Source of the DNA: Paratinospora sagittata
Taxonomy: Eukaryota > Streptophyta > Magnoliopsida > Ranunculales > Menispermaceae
Direction: 5' to 3'
DNA: 64,000 bases
Assembly: GCA_035771175.1 (NCBI GenBank)
Contig: CM069602.1
Coordinates: 13,601,116-13,665,115 of the forward strand
How positions within the stretch are numbered: the first letter of the stretch is position 1; each line of letters starts with the position of its first letter. The notes under the pieces were generated by a model. That model was not told where the DNA came from, did no database searches, and saw nothing but the letters and a program-made list of their open reading frames with translations. This document shows positions 1 to 10,454 of this stretch, in pieces. A program made the translations under genes and the position numbers.

Positions 1-472
1 TAAATCAACTTACCAAAGCATCTCCTTAAATTTGTAAACTTCCAGTACTATAATCATACAAGCGTCGCACTTGTACCCATTCCATTACCCAAATTCACAT
101 CCAATTCTCTCTCTACAATGTTCATATTGCAATACATAATACATAAATTCTAGCAACATACTCAGTTACTAAACTAATCACAATTCATAAATAAACATCT
201 TACCAAATCAATTCCCAAATCTAAACATTTCCAGCATAGGTACTCAACCAACTTGTACCCATCAGTACATCCCGAATTTCACAAATTCAGCATCTCAATC
301 TCTGTTATTCATAATTACCAATGATGCAAGATCAGATTCCAGCATTTAAACACATCAAAACATCATAAAACAGTCACTAAGATTGGGTTCCAATACCCCT
401 ACTCAACCGGGTTAGGAACATTCAATCCTAATCATGGAAATTCAATGGTTCAATCATCAAAATCAGTGTTTT
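1..472 (-). mobile_element. Gypsy LTR, distal part (minus strand)
   Basis: Non-coding, AT-rich sequence that I read as the far part of a Ty3/gypsy LTR running on the minus strand. The LTR continues at 3079-3461 and 3699-4140 after two nested insertions. Support is loose colinear similarity with the LTR at about 62070-63760, for example the shared stretch GCATGTCA...GAAGAGAGGAA (about 3319 and 63132). The outer end lies beyond the window. Confidence 0.4.
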
Positions 473-669
473 TGTCTGCATATAGAAAGTAACATATTCT
501 ATAAATATAGAAACAAGCTATATAGAAAGTAATAGATTCTGTAAATATAGAAACAATTTGTTTTCCTAATTTAGGACCTAATTTTAGGATGTAATTGTCT
601 ATATATTGCCTCTATTTTAGAAAAGAATACATATCTTTGAATTCTCTACAGAAACCCTATTGTCTTACA
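473..669 (+). repeat. 5' LTR of the copia derivative
   Basis: Starts TGTCTGCATA and ends TTGTCTTACA, giving TG...CA termini. It is matched along its length by 2877-3073. The stretch around 588-608 (TAATTGTCTATATATTGCC) contains a TATA-like motif that could be its promoter. Confidence 0.88.
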
Positions 670-681
670 TGGTATCAGAGC
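670..681 (+). other. Primer binding site (tRNA-iMet)
   Basis: TGGTATCAGAGC lies immediately after the 5' LTR. This is the standard Ty1/copia primer site complementary to the 3' end of initiator methionine tRNA. Confidence 0.9.
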
Positions 682-726
682 AGGTCTCGACGACTCTTGC
701 TCGAAGATGTCGTTGATAAAGCTGCT

Positions 727-774
727 CATAATGCCCGAGATCGCGATGTCCATAATGCCCGAGATCCTGATGTC
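727..774 (+). repeat. 24-bp tandem duplication
   Basis: Two copies of a 24-bp unit beginning CATAATGCCCGAGATC (727-750 and 751-774), differing at two bases. They sit just beyond the recognisable RPB6 homology and probably arose during or after the gene capture. Confidence 0.8.
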
Positions 775-787
775 CGGATGAACCAAA

Positions 788-910
788 GCCAGGCTCTGGT
801 GGTTCATCCTCGTATCCCATATCCATCTCGTTGTAGTCTTCGTCTGCCATTGCTGCAGAAGCAGAATCTCGAAGCTTTTCTTTTTGAAACTCCGAAACTC
901 CGAAACTCAC
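788..910 (-). pseudogene. Captured 5' end of RNA polymerase subunit RPB6 gene
   Basis: Read on the minus strand, an ATG at 848-850 opens MADEDYNEMDMGYEDEPPEP, which I recognise as the acidic N-terminus of the plant RNA polymerase II/IV/V common subunit NRPB6/RPB6. Homology stops near 788. The sequence between 851 and 910 is open in frame and would correspond to the 5' UTR of the donor. The rest of the protein (normally about 140 aa) is missing. It lies antisense to the retrotransposon that carries it. This is a non-functional fragment. Confidence 0.8.
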
Positions 911-1159
911 TCCATCTCGGCCCGACTCATCTTCTCCGGTGCGTTCACGCCTTCACCAAATCGCGCCTCCAATCCCTTTCTATCCCTGTACTGGTTCATC
1001 TGCGTGCTCAGATCGGTGGAGCAGAAAGGGAAGCGCGTCGTAGATCTCATCAGAGGATCCATCTCGGCCGAGAAGGTCCAAGACAAGTACCGGAAGTACT
1101 GGTCCTTTTTCCGACGACCGAAGGAGATCGAAACCGCAGAAAAGGTACCTACTTTCGTT
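900..1159 (+). pseudogene. Captured 5' end of sterol C24-methyltransferase 2 gene
   Basis: On the plus strand, 986-1159 encodes a segment with the motifs GKRVVDL, GSISAEKVQDKY, YWSFFRRPKEIETAEKVP. These are diagnostic of the N-terminus of 24-methylenesterol C-methyltransferase (SMT2/SMT3). The upstream hydrophobic N-terminus (about 900-985) is diverged. Homology ends abruptly at about 1159, before the SAM-binding methyltransferase core. No catalytic part is present. It lies in sense with the carrier element and abuts the OB-fold fragment directly. Confidence 0.82.
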
Positions 1160-1400
1160 AAGTCAACTTGCTCGTTGCGCGCCGTTAAAATGATTGTGTC
1201 GGTCTCGTCTCCGACGAGGCACTCGGTGATTCGAGTGGGCCAGAGATTTTGAGCGACGGCGCGGCCCTTCTGTAACACCATCGTCAAACTAACGACCTTG
1301 ACGATGAGTGTGTGGCCGCTCGTCCCCTGTTTCAACTGATCCACCTTCGTGAACACCGGCTTCCTGATCCCTGGCTTCGATCCCGCTTGCTGTTGTGCAA
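1150..1400 (-). pseudogene. Captured OB-fold protein fragment (At4g28440-like)
   Basis: On the minus strand, about 77 codons between 1380 and 1150 match the plant OB-fold single-strand nucleic-acid-binding family typified by At4g28440. Visible motifs are KPVFTKVDQLKQGTSGHT, ITECLVGDET and LTARNEQVDL. The C-terminal third of the fold is missing. Homology ends where the SMT2 fragment begins, with a few bases of overlap at about 1150-1160 that look like a microhomology junction. Sequence up to about 1524 remains open on this strand and may be donor leader or intron. Confidence 0.75.
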
Positions 1401-1632
1401 TTACTTTACTCTCAAGTAAACCAAGTAAAACACCCCAACCAACGATCGAAGAAGAAGAAGAAGAAGAAACCCTAGAAACAAACAAAAGTGGAGTGCCTAG
1501 GGTTTTCTTTGCGACTCGCGACATCTACAAAACCCAATCGCCAAATCTCTAGGCGCAAACCAACATCGATTTTCTTCGTCACTCGGTGGTTCGAATACGA
1601 ATTCTTCATCCATTATGAAGCTTTGAGTGGTG

Positions 1633-2643
1633 ATGGCTACCACTACACGCGCATCAACCGAACTTATCCCAACACCAACACAACAGATTATCGTACACCA
1701 AGACAATTCTGTTTTTCCAACCGGAATCTTCCTCGATGAGACCAATTACTCATTATGGTTTTAACTCATGGAGATGTGTATTGGCGCTCGTAACAAAGCT
1801 GGATATCTCACCGGAGCAACAAAAAAACCAGAATCTGGAGATCCTAATCTTGGAGCATGGATTACTGAAAATCACAGAGTAAAAAGTTGGCTCATTGACT
1901 CAATGAGTCCGTTGCTAATGCAGCGATTTATTCGCCTCTCCACCGCCAAGGAGATATGGGAGGTCGTATAAAAAACGTTCTATGATGGATCGGACGAAAC
2001 CTGTATTTTTGAGTTGAACCGGAGATCTTTTTCTACCAAGCAAAATGGTATACCATTATCAACATACTATAATGAACTTGTTGCTATTTTCCAGGAAATT
2101 GATCATAGAACTACCTCTCAGGAAGGAACAGTCGAAGGGGTAATCCAGATACACTCCGCGATGGCTAGGCTTCGAGTTCATATTTTTCTAAGTGGACTTG
2201 ACTCTGAGTTTGATCAGGTTTGTGGAGAAATCTTGCGAAAAGACCCAAAACTTGATTTGGAGAGCACATATGCATATGTCAGGAGAGAATATCAATAGAG
2301 ACAGACAATGGGGAGCTATTGCCCAATCTCTGAGAACTCGGCTATGCTGGCTAATCAAACTCGACAAGGATCGTCGTCTAGATCATTAGCCAATCGAAAC
2401 AATCAATCATCTGGAAAGGTCAACAACCTGCTATGCACTCACTGTGGTGAAAAGGGTCATTCGCAACAGCGTTGCTACGAGATTATTGGCTATCCAGAGT
2501 GGTGGGACTTCTCAAAAAAACCTCGTAAAAAGATTGCTGGGAAAGTTATGATGACATCCTCGGAAGAAAATCAGCCGCTGCCTACGGCAAATGTTGCCCA
2601 TCCAGGACATTCTAACCCGAAAGATTCTTGGTTATGGTGTTAG
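1633..2643 (+). pseudogene. Copia gag (UBN2 type), broken by in-frame stops
   Basis: A single reading frame from the ATG at 1633 encodes a copia Gag: capsid-like UBN2 region, then a CCHC zinc knuckle CTHCGEKGHSQQRC at about 2440-2480. Three in-frame stops break it, near 1760-1762, 1969-1971 and 2296-2298. The frame closes at 2643, at the edge of an internal deletion. Gag would normally assemble virus-like particles in the cytoplasm; this copy cannot make a full product. Confidence 0.8.
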
Positions 2644-2824
2644 ACGAGGCAAACTCTACTCCTTGGAGTTGGCAGAGAATGGGGGATTGAAAATCAGCCA
2701 GGCAAATCAAGCTAGTAGTGAAGACAAGGATCGAGCAACTATATGGTTATGGCATCGTAGGTTAGGATATCTTTCTTTTGGATATCTTAAGAAATTACAA
2801 CCACACCTTTTTTTTCAAGATTGA
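2591..2824 (+). pseudogene. Copia GAG-pre-integrase fragment
   Basis: Encodes RGKLYSLELAENG followed by ATIWLWHRRLGYLSFGYLKKL, the GAG-pre-integrase signature (W-H-R-R-L-G). It is in a different frame from gag. The protease between them and everything downstream (integrase, RT, RNase H) are deleted, and the frame runs almost directly into the polypurine tract. Confidence 0.75.
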
Positions 2825-2864
2825 ATGATAGACAAGTTGGGCATGATAAACATCTATGCACCAA

Positions 2865-2876
2865 CTTGAGGGGGAG
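2865..2876 (+). other. Polypurine tract
   Basis: TTGAGGGGGAG lies immediately upstream of the 3' LTR. It is the usual copia plus-strand primer. Confidence 0.85.
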
Positions 2877-3073
2877 AGTCTGCATATAGAAAGTAATATA
2901 TTCTATAAATATAGAAACAAGCTATATAGAAAGTAATAGATTCTGTAAATATATAAACAATTTGTTTCCCTAATTTAGGATCTAATTTTAGGATGTAATT
3001 GTCTATATATTGCCTCTATTTTAGAGAAGAATACATATCTTTGAATTCTTTACAGAAACCCTATTGTCTTACA
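2877..3073 (+). repeat. 3' LTR of the copia derivative
   Basis: Same length (197 bp) and near-identical to the 5' LTR. Its first base is A instead of T, hiding the TG terminus. The GTTTT duplication follows at 3074-3078. Confidence 0.88.
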
Positions 3074-3078
3074 GTTTT

Positions 3079-3461
3079 AAACATCAAATATTCACTAATT
3101 TCTCCAACAACTATTCTCCAACAACTATTCTCCCATAGTTTCAGCCATTAAACACCACAAAACATCACAATTACACTTACTGAAAATCAGTGAAATGAAC
3201 ATCAAACAGTTACCAAGCAACCAAGGATCAATCCCCCATGGTTGGAGCTTCTAAGTCACTCAAGTTTCAGTCCAGCACCTCCATTTTCCAGTTTCTGATC
3301 AAGTTAAGGAAACCATTTGCATGTCAATTATGGTGTACAAAATGAAGAGAGGAATCCAAAGATATAAATTTCACACAAAAATAAGATCTTACCATAGTTT
3401 TAGATCTCATCTTCTTCCTCTTCCTTCTTTCTCGTTTCTGGTTTTTCACTTGCAAAAATTA
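3079..3461 (-). mobile_element. Gypsy LTR, middle part
   Basis: Non-coding continuation of the minus-strand LTR between two nested insertions. The stretch around 3318-3356 (GCATGTCA then GAAGAGAGGAA) has a colinear counterpart at about 63130-63170. Confidence 0.5.
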
Positions 3462-3466
3462 TGGTT

Positions 3467-3693
3467 TGTAATACCCTGTATTTCACAAAAAAAAAATTAC
3501 TATTTGGGCAACGCTCTAACGTTCAGGCGCATGCTAGAACGTTCAGGCGCATGCCAGAACGTTCAGACGCATGCCAGAATGTTCAGACGCATGCCAGAAC
3601 GTTCAGGCGCATGACAGAACGTTCTGTCATGCACCTGAACGTTCGGGCGTTGCCCAAATAGTAATTTTTTTTTGTGAAATACAGGGTATTACA
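3467..3693. mobile_element. Palindromic 227-bp element with 20-bp internal repeats
   Basis: Begins TGTAATACCCTGTATTTCAC and ends with its reverse complement. The inverted arms are about 45 bp nearly perfect, then continue less perfectly. The flanks carry an exact 5-bp duplication TGGTT (3462-3466, 3694-3698). Inside are five direct 20-bp units, AACGTTCAGGCGCATGCCAG-like, at 3518-3617, and a sixth inverted-like unit centred on GACAGAACGTTCTGTC. There is no coding capacity. It is nested in the gypsy LTR. Confidence 0.8.
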
Positions 3694-3698
3694 TGGTT

Positions 3699-4140
3699 TC
3701 TAAGTTCAGCAACTAATATTTAGTCATCCAGCAACTCATTTTTATCATGCCAACACACTATTTTGATCAAAACATGACTGGATTAAATTGCCAGCAAGCC
3801 ACTTAGGTGTCCATTTGATCTCTTAAGTGTCAATGTTTAACCAAAACACTTGTCTAATACATGCACAAACTGCCTCAATTTTTTTTTTCTTTTTTAAATC
3901 TCAGGCCCACCGAGGAGCGCGCTTCTCCCCTTAGGGAGCACGCTCCTTGAGTCCAGATTTCCATTTTCACTATATTTTGGATATTTTGTGATACAACTAG
4001 CCTCCTAGGTTACCAATAGTCCCAAAATACGTTCAAGTATACTATCTAAAGGTCATATACATACGTATAAGCGTACACATGTCCCTGACAATACGTATAA
4101 ATTAACGTACAAGTCTGACTGGTACATACGGGGTGTTACA
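3699..4140 (-). mobile_element. Gypsy LTR, proximal end
   Basis: Read on the minus strand it starts TGTAACACCCCGTATGTAC, a classic gypsy LTR start. It includes GGAGCGCGCTTCTCC-like GC islands (about 3911-3945). The last about 245 bp are clearly homologous to 63360-63760. No internal domain follows at 4141, so it is a solo or truncated LTR. Confidence 0.65.
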
Positions 4141-4480
4141 TAGTCAGCTGCTTGCTACTTGTTGCTCGCTTTAGACCGATCAGTGTCTTGATATCCGACC
4201 ATGAATCAAAGATACCTCTTGGCAAGCAAGGTCATGCTGTGAAGGAAACGACAAAACGAGGTTGCTTGCTCTTAGTCTCATCTTCCTTATCATAACAAAA
4301 CCTTCCTTCCGCAACACAAGGCCGATATGTTTCGTAGCAGCCAAGGATGAGTTCGATCCATTAGGTTCTTCGATTTGTTCAGAAAAGAAATGAGAGACAA
4401 GAAAACATCCTTGATTACTATTAAAAGGAACAATCTCAATAAGACCAAGATCCAATTTCGGGTCATTTCTTGGTGAACAT
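4141..4480 (-). other. Unassigned segment with a 91-codon minus ORF
   Basis: Less AT-rich than its surroundings. The minus strand is open from 4455 to 4180 (91 codons from MDLGLIEIV). I do not recognise the product and see no domain, signal peptide or membrane segment. It could be a fragment of a transposon or an exon relic. Confidence 0.2.
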
Positions 4481-5627
4481 ATATATATATATATAAAACT
4501 TATTTTTACTACTAATAATTTAAATTTATTTGTCTAGGGGGAATTTTAAGTGATTGGTGCATCTTCTTAATCTAATAGGTATCTAATCAAATCTGCGTGT
4601 CTTAGCTTTGATGACTTAACTTTGTTATTATTTTTATGAGCAAAAGACAAACAATCAACAAACTCTCTTAATTTAATTATTAGAAGGACGAAGTCTTTAA
4701 TTTTCTACGAAAAATTTTTTAAAAAAATTAATATTTATAATAGAATGACGTTGACAGAAATTGAGTTAATTAAGCATTGTTTTTGAGATAAACGATGGCC
4801 TTTAGTAATTTAAAATGACAACATTTCTACCCTGTTCGTAACAAGTAAGAAAATTATATTTAAGAGTACAATTAAAACTGATTTCTTTTTTGAAGGCGAG
4901 TACAAAACTGATTGACAAAATAAACTTAATACATGTTTGAGGGTATCTTCTCATTTCCGTTCAAATAATAGTCGTGTTCTACATTAATCAGGTAATTAAT
5001 AATTAATATACTGTAAATTTGATCATAGAAGAACATTTATTTTCTCCTCCATTATATATAATAGTGTAAGTGTACATGCTTAATTTGTATGCAAATGTAA
5101 ATATTTATTAATAATATTAAGTTAAAATGTTATTGATATTGTTATTATTGTCTATGCTGTATATAATGCTAAAAATTGGAAAACTCATCATGAGATAAAT
5201 TTTATTAATCTTCCAAATTAAAACATTCTTTAAAACTTTGTAGTTTTAAAATTTTGAAATATATATAGTTTCAATTATTTAAAGGGCATTATAGTCAGTT
5301 GACATCCAATTCAATCCCAACTTTTGAATTCAGATATTTATGCTCGAATGTTGCTTAGTTATAACAACACCCTCGTTCTCTACAATATATACTTAATAAC
5401 GTAGTCCAAAGTGAGCTCCTTAGTGAGCCACGTCAGCAGTCACTTAAGCATTTTGAAGTAGCCTCTTTACTGTTTTTAATTTGTTATATAGTGTGAGCAT
5501 ACTTATGTAATATATGTTATTCATGTGTGAACGCATTTATGTCATTTTTCAAATGTCAATGCACTAACTCATTTTTCATTTCTCTCCTTTAATTATTTTC
5601 TATAATCTATAATATATTTTTTTAACC
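4481..5627. other. AT-rich intergenic DNA
   Basis: Very AT-rich, with a short (AT)n run at about 4481-4496. Nothing coding is supported. Confidence 0.6.
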
Positions 5628-5785
5628 CATTTCTCCGTGCAAACCCCCCATCATTTATTTTTGTCCATTTTTTTAAACCCCCTTCATTTATAGTTGTCCG
5701 TTTTTTCAACCCCTATTTCTACAACCCACCCCTTCATTTATTTTTGTCTATTTTTTTCAACCCCCCTTCTCTGCAACCCACCCCC
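5628..5785 (+). repeat. Degenerate pyrimidine-rich tandem repeat
   Basis: Three to four diverged units of about 35-55 bp, each with a C-run (ACCCCCC or CCACCCC) followed by TTCATTTATTTTTGTC and a T-run. Likely simple-repeat expansion. Confidence 0.6.
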
Positions 5786-7530
5786 TTCTCTTTCTACTCA
5801 TCTTTCTCTACATTGTTAGTTTCAATGGCTTGGGTTGTTACCAGAACCAGTTAGGTTCGGGCAGATCTTCTCCACGGTACTACAATTTTGTATTTCCTAA
5901 ACTTCGAGTTTTCTACAGAGGATCATGTGTATGTTGCGAGGGATCGTCGAAGTTCGTCGTGGTTGCAAGATGCGACAACATTATAGATGACACTTTGCGA
6001 GCAACTTTTAGAACAACTGATTTTTACCATAATTTTCCCCTTCTTCTTTCTTATTTATTTTTTATTGTTATTTTTTATTTTAAAATTTTTCCCCTTTTTC
6101 TCTGTTCCTCTTTCTCTGTCCGTTTCTCTCTGCATCTCTTTCTATGCTCTCCCCCAGACGCCCTCTTTCTCTATTCCTCTTTCTTTGGCAAACCCCCTTC
6201 TTTCTCTCACTCTAATCCTTTTTTTCTGCAACTGGGAAGAAAAACAATGGTGGGTATGTGGTGGACCAATTGGGAAAAAGTACATAAAAATACAAACCCA
6301 TCACAAGCACTTTTTAAGTTGAAATTCACTTTGTATATACATCTTTTTTGCCCTTATGTATTATTAATATAAGTGATTTTTTTGTTTTTGTTTGTGTTTT
6401 TTTAAGGGGAGAAATATGGTACATACATGGTTCTTTCTTGGCGATACAAAAGAGGTAATTGCTCTTGAATTTTCTTGCAAAACTTCTTCTAATTTCCCCT
6501 CTTAGACCCAGTTCTAATTGCTTTTGCAATTTTTTGGGTTTAAGGTAACACGTGCACGAAATCATGGATGAAGGGTACACTGAAAGATCTGGTTTCATTA
6601 AATCTTGGTTTTTTTTAACTGATCCCGTTTGTTACTTCCTCTCATTTTTTTTGTTACAAATATGGTTCTATCGTTGTTTTATATTTTGCCTTTTCAGACC
6701 TGGTTTTAATTATGCTATCTGTTTTTTTTTTGTTCTTTTAAGGTAGTAACATGGAAGAACCTACAGAAGAAGGACACTCAGAAAGTTATGATTTAATCAG
6801 ATCTAAATTTTTCTTGGTTATAGATCCAGTTTGTATACTTTCTCCATGAAGATAAATCTTTTAAATTTTCTTGCATTAGGTTTACTTACTTTTGAAAGAT
6901 ATTTTAGTGTCATCTATTTCTTTTGAAAATGGTATTTATTAGACCTTTTTTCCTTATTATTTTTTTCACAATATGTGGTTCTTCATCTGATCAATTTTCA
7001 TATGAATTTTTCTTCTTAATTGAGGTCAAATAATGCAAAAGGATATTCTTTCATTAGATTTAAATCCATAATAATTAAAACATAATTGTAAATTCCTTTT
7101 TTCCTTTGTTTTGAATTTTTTTACGTGTGTTTCGATTTATTAGTGTTTAATGAACTTTTCTTTCTTTCGGTTGTCCTCTACTTGGGTGTTTTAGGTGACA
7201 AAGTTTCATCAACAAACATATCCACTGTGTCCGTAAAGGCTTTCGGATCAAGAAGCAAAGTTTCTCTGAGGAGGTGTTGTACATTCATTTTTTTACACAA
7301 AGCAATGTCATCATTCCCTAGCATTATGACAAACATCAAGAACGAATTCTTAAAGCAAAATAAGCCTAGAAACCAGTTCTTCAGGCAAAAGAAGCCCAAT
7401 TAACAATTCTCCATGAGTTCTTTTACTAATCATCAGATCCTCATTAAAAAACCTGTTGTCCTCCAAATTGCACAGCAAATTCATCAATGACGACGTATCT
7501 GCAAATGATCTAAGCTAATTGTTGTAAAAG
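5786..7530. other. Intergenic DNA, pyrimidine-rich, with diverged repeated modules
   Basis: A CT-rich tract spans about 6040-6230. From about 6395 to 6890 similar modules recur, each ending in an AAGGTA...ATGGA(T/A)GAA-like piece (about 6544-6600 and 6741-6800). The short ORFs here match nothing I recognise. A decayed gene or repeat is possible but unsupported. Confidence 0.35.
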
Positions 7531-7690
7531 GATCTAGTCTATGCTTTGACAATTTGTATTATCATAAGTTATTTATCAACTCAAGTGCTCATATTAACTT
7601 TACCTTTTGATGTATGTATAATGAACATCTATGTAATTCTGTCTTGACATAAATAAATAAATAAATAATAAGAAAAAATATGATGTAATT
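7531..7690 (+). repeat. Dispersed duplicate, copy 1
   Basis: Begins CTATGCTTTGACAATTTG and includes TCATAAGTTAT...ATCAACTCAA and AATGAACATCTATGT. It is matched in order at 10186-10335. Confidence 0.75.
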
Positions 7691-8332
7691 ACGGTTGCTA
7701 TACTTCTAGATATTTATTACAAATTTTATAGGTCTTAATCTCCTTAAAGTAAAATAAAAGTGATGCTTACTTTATGTGCACACTTTTAAGTGAAGAAAGA
7801 TGTGCATAAATGCACTTTTTTAATTATAAACCAATGAAATGCAACATAATTATACCCTAGACATAAAATAGATTATGCAACAAATTATAAGTATAAACTA
7901 GGGAATATTATGTAGTAAATACAACAAATAATAAATTTGGGAGAGTCCTAAGGTCGAATCCGAAGGATTGGGATGAGTTCCTAAAACTGTGACTTGTTAC
8001 AAATAATAAAATGAAAAATAAGAAAAAGATGAAATAATAGTAAAATGAGAATACTTGTAAATGATGAATGATAATGCAAGGAATAACAATAAAATGAAAA
8101 GTTAGGACATTAGAGTAGACCCAATCCTTTTCTTTCTTAGTCCTTCTTAAGTAAAATGATTAGGGGTGGAAATAACTAAAGAGTTTTCCCACCTACAATA
8201 ATAAATCTTTAAGCTCAAATATGTTAAAAAGTAGTGTTCTTCCACAAAAGATATTTATCATAAAAATACAAAATAGAACTAGTGTTCTAATGTGCGTGAA
8301 AACTAAATGTGAATTTCAAATATGTAAAATAC
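7691..8332. other. AT-rich non-coding DNA
   Basis: Includes AGGTCGAATCCGAAGGATTG (about 7952), a phrase resembling sequences seen in plant retrotransposon untranslated regions, but no element boundary is visible. A simple (AAAT)-like run lies just before it at about 7650. Confidence 0.35.
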
Positions 8333-8985
8333 ATGATATGACACAACAAAGAAAATTACAAAAAGTCACACTACAAGATGAAAATGAAATACCTCAATCT
8401 TTCATTAGATTTTGCAAATTCAAACATACAAAATACATGATAGAATGTATGAAGAAAAATATAAAACCAAGGGAAAGCATGAGTGAACACATATGTCAAT
8501 TAAATTCAAATATAAATGTTACCCAAGAATTTCCAAGAAGAGAGTGGAGAGGGCTTCCTCTTAGTCATAAAAAAAACTTAGCCTTCCATGGATTTGAAGG
8601 TCATGAAAGAACAAAAATAAAAGAGAAGAAAAATGAAAATATGGGATGCCCTCAAGTCCAAGTATTGAAATACATGATATGACACATCAAAGAAAACTTC
8701 AAAAAGTCACAATGAAAATGAAATACCTCAATCTTTCATTAGATTTTGCAATTCCAAACGTACAAAATACATAATAGAATGTATGAAGAAAAATATAAAA
8801 CCATGGAAAAACACAAGAGAACACATATGTCAATTAAATCCAAATATAAATGTTACCCAAGAATTTCCAAGAAGAGAGTGGAGAAGGCTTCCTCTTAGCC
8901 CTATAAAGACTTAGCCTTCCATGGATTTGAAGGCCATGAAAGAACAAAAATAAAAGAGAAGGAAAATGAAAATATGGGAGGTATG
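8333..8985 (+). repeat. 341-bp imperfect tandem duplication
   Basis: Unit 1 (8333-8673) and unit 2 (8674 to about 8985) begin ATGATATGACACA and run colinearly with scattered substitutions and small gaps. Unit 1 lies in a 153-codon open frame (8221-8682) that is not conserved in unit 2, arguing against a gene. A third partial piece (GGGATGCCCTCAAGT) recurs at about 9023. Confidence 0.85.
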
Positions 8986-10185
8986 GAGAGCTCCTAAGTG
9001 ATCAAGGAAAAAAATAAAAATATGGGATGCCCTCAAGTGTGGATTTGAAGGGTTTATATAGATAATCAAGAGAGAAAATGAGCCAATAGAAGGTGGTCTA
9101 AGTGGGTGATGTGATCGCAAATTCAAATCAAAGATGATAGGTAGCTATGCATAGTAGGGGTCATAGGAGCATGGAGTGGTTTAGAGAAAAGAGAAATAAG
9201 AGGGAATCTTGGGATATTTTTTGACAAATCACTATCAACTTTGGTTCTCTCATAAATTCAAACTCATCCCTTGGATTATTCTTAGGATCTGCTACTAGAT
9301 GATGATGATGATGATGAAGATGTCTCAATGTGTGCCATGTGTTCTTCTTGACTTGAGACTCCTCCATCTTTCATTATAATCGTAGATGCTCCTCATGATT
9401 CACAAAATTTTCACTCAAATGATTAATGAAAGGGATGATGTCATGTGTCATAAAACCAAGTGGGGTTATGACTTCTCTAATTTGATGATCTTTAGGCTCT
9501 TAATGTTCATATGCTCCACCATGATTAACTTCTCATACATTTTTTCCTACAATTAACACAAATATTGCGTAATGAGAAATTTAATTATGATGATCTTAAA
9601 TTATGCACATGATTTTAAAATTGATATGTTTGCTCCCTAAAAAATTTATGGATTTATGAAATGAAGAAATCAAACATATTTTGTATTAATTATTAAATCA
9701 TGAGCCTTAAAATACGATAATGTTCTATTATAAAATAATAATTTGATGTCAAAATGAGCATTATCAAAAAGCATGTATTTTTTTACATGTAAATACGTTC
9801 TTATATTACTGTTATGTGATATGTATTTTAAATACTTGGAGGATAAAGATATAAATGACCTTAGCTATCTCAATTATTTTATTGAAAAGAGATAAAGTGT
9901 TTGTTGACTTTCATTAATTGCCTAATCTAATGAACCCTTTTGTCACTTATTGTTTATGTTTGTGTTTAGGAATTGACACATGGTAACATTAGTCAATAGG
10001 TCATTACATGTTATAAATTATTTGTTATATAAGTGTGAACGCACTTCTCTATTTGCTATCTATCTTTTTTCTTCTTATATATAATAACTTTGACAATTTG
10101 TATTATAGACTATGAAAAGAAGACACCAATTCATAAGCGTGTCATGAATGTGCCTGAGTAAATTGTGGTAAACAAATATAGACTA
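8986..10185. other. AT-rich non-coding DNA with a (GAT)n run
   Basis: A (GAT)n microsatellite lies at about 9298-9318. No gene is supported. The sequence after about 9540 is strongly AT-rich. Confidence 0.5.
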
Positions 10186-10335
10186 TGCTTTGACAACTTA
10201 GATTATCATAAGTTATGTATCAACTCAAAGGCTAATATTAACTTTACATTTTTATGTATGTACAATGAACATCTATGTTAATTTATTTTGATATAAAGAA
10301 ATAAATAATAAGAAAAATGTTATTGCAATTAATTT
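10186..10335 (+). repeat. Dispersed duplicate, copy 2
   Basis: Colinear counterpart of 7531-7690, diverged by substitutions and small indels. Confidence 0.75.
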
Positions 10336-10454
10336 TATACGGTTATAAACATACATTGTAAATGACCAATATAATTATAATTGGTGTTTTTAAAACATTT
10401 AAAAATGGAAGCTTTACAATTTTGTTTTATATTTAGTACGTAGTTAGAAAAAAT

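Larger units (their letters stand above)
473..3073 (+). mobile_element. Ty1/copia deletion derivative carrying captured host-gene pieces
   Basis: A 2.6-kb element bounded by two 197-bp direct LTRs (473-669, 2877-3073) and an exact 5-bp target duplication GTTTT (468-472 and 3074-3078). A tRNA-iMet primer site follows the 5' LTR and a purine tract precedes the 3' LTR. Between the primer site and gag lie about 960 bp of foreign sequence with pieces of three host genes. Gag is broken by stops. Protease, integrase, reverse transcriptase and RNase H are absent, so the element is non-autonomous. The two LTRs differ at only a few positions by eye, suggesting a fairly young insertion. Confidence 0.9.

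Noticed and set aside
595..1252. Overlapping plus-strand ORFs of 188 and 122 codons read as a novel gene
   Set aside because: They span the fused captured fragments, start inside the LTR or in another frame, and only the SMT2 part is meaningful.
5830..6372. A 180-codon ORF with hydrophobic and Ser/Phe-rich content
   Set aside because: It is produced by a CT-rich tract, has no recognisable domain, and a second frame is equally open.
8221..8682. A 153-codon ORF
   Set aside because: It covers a tandem-repeat unit, and the frame is not kept in the neighbouring unit.
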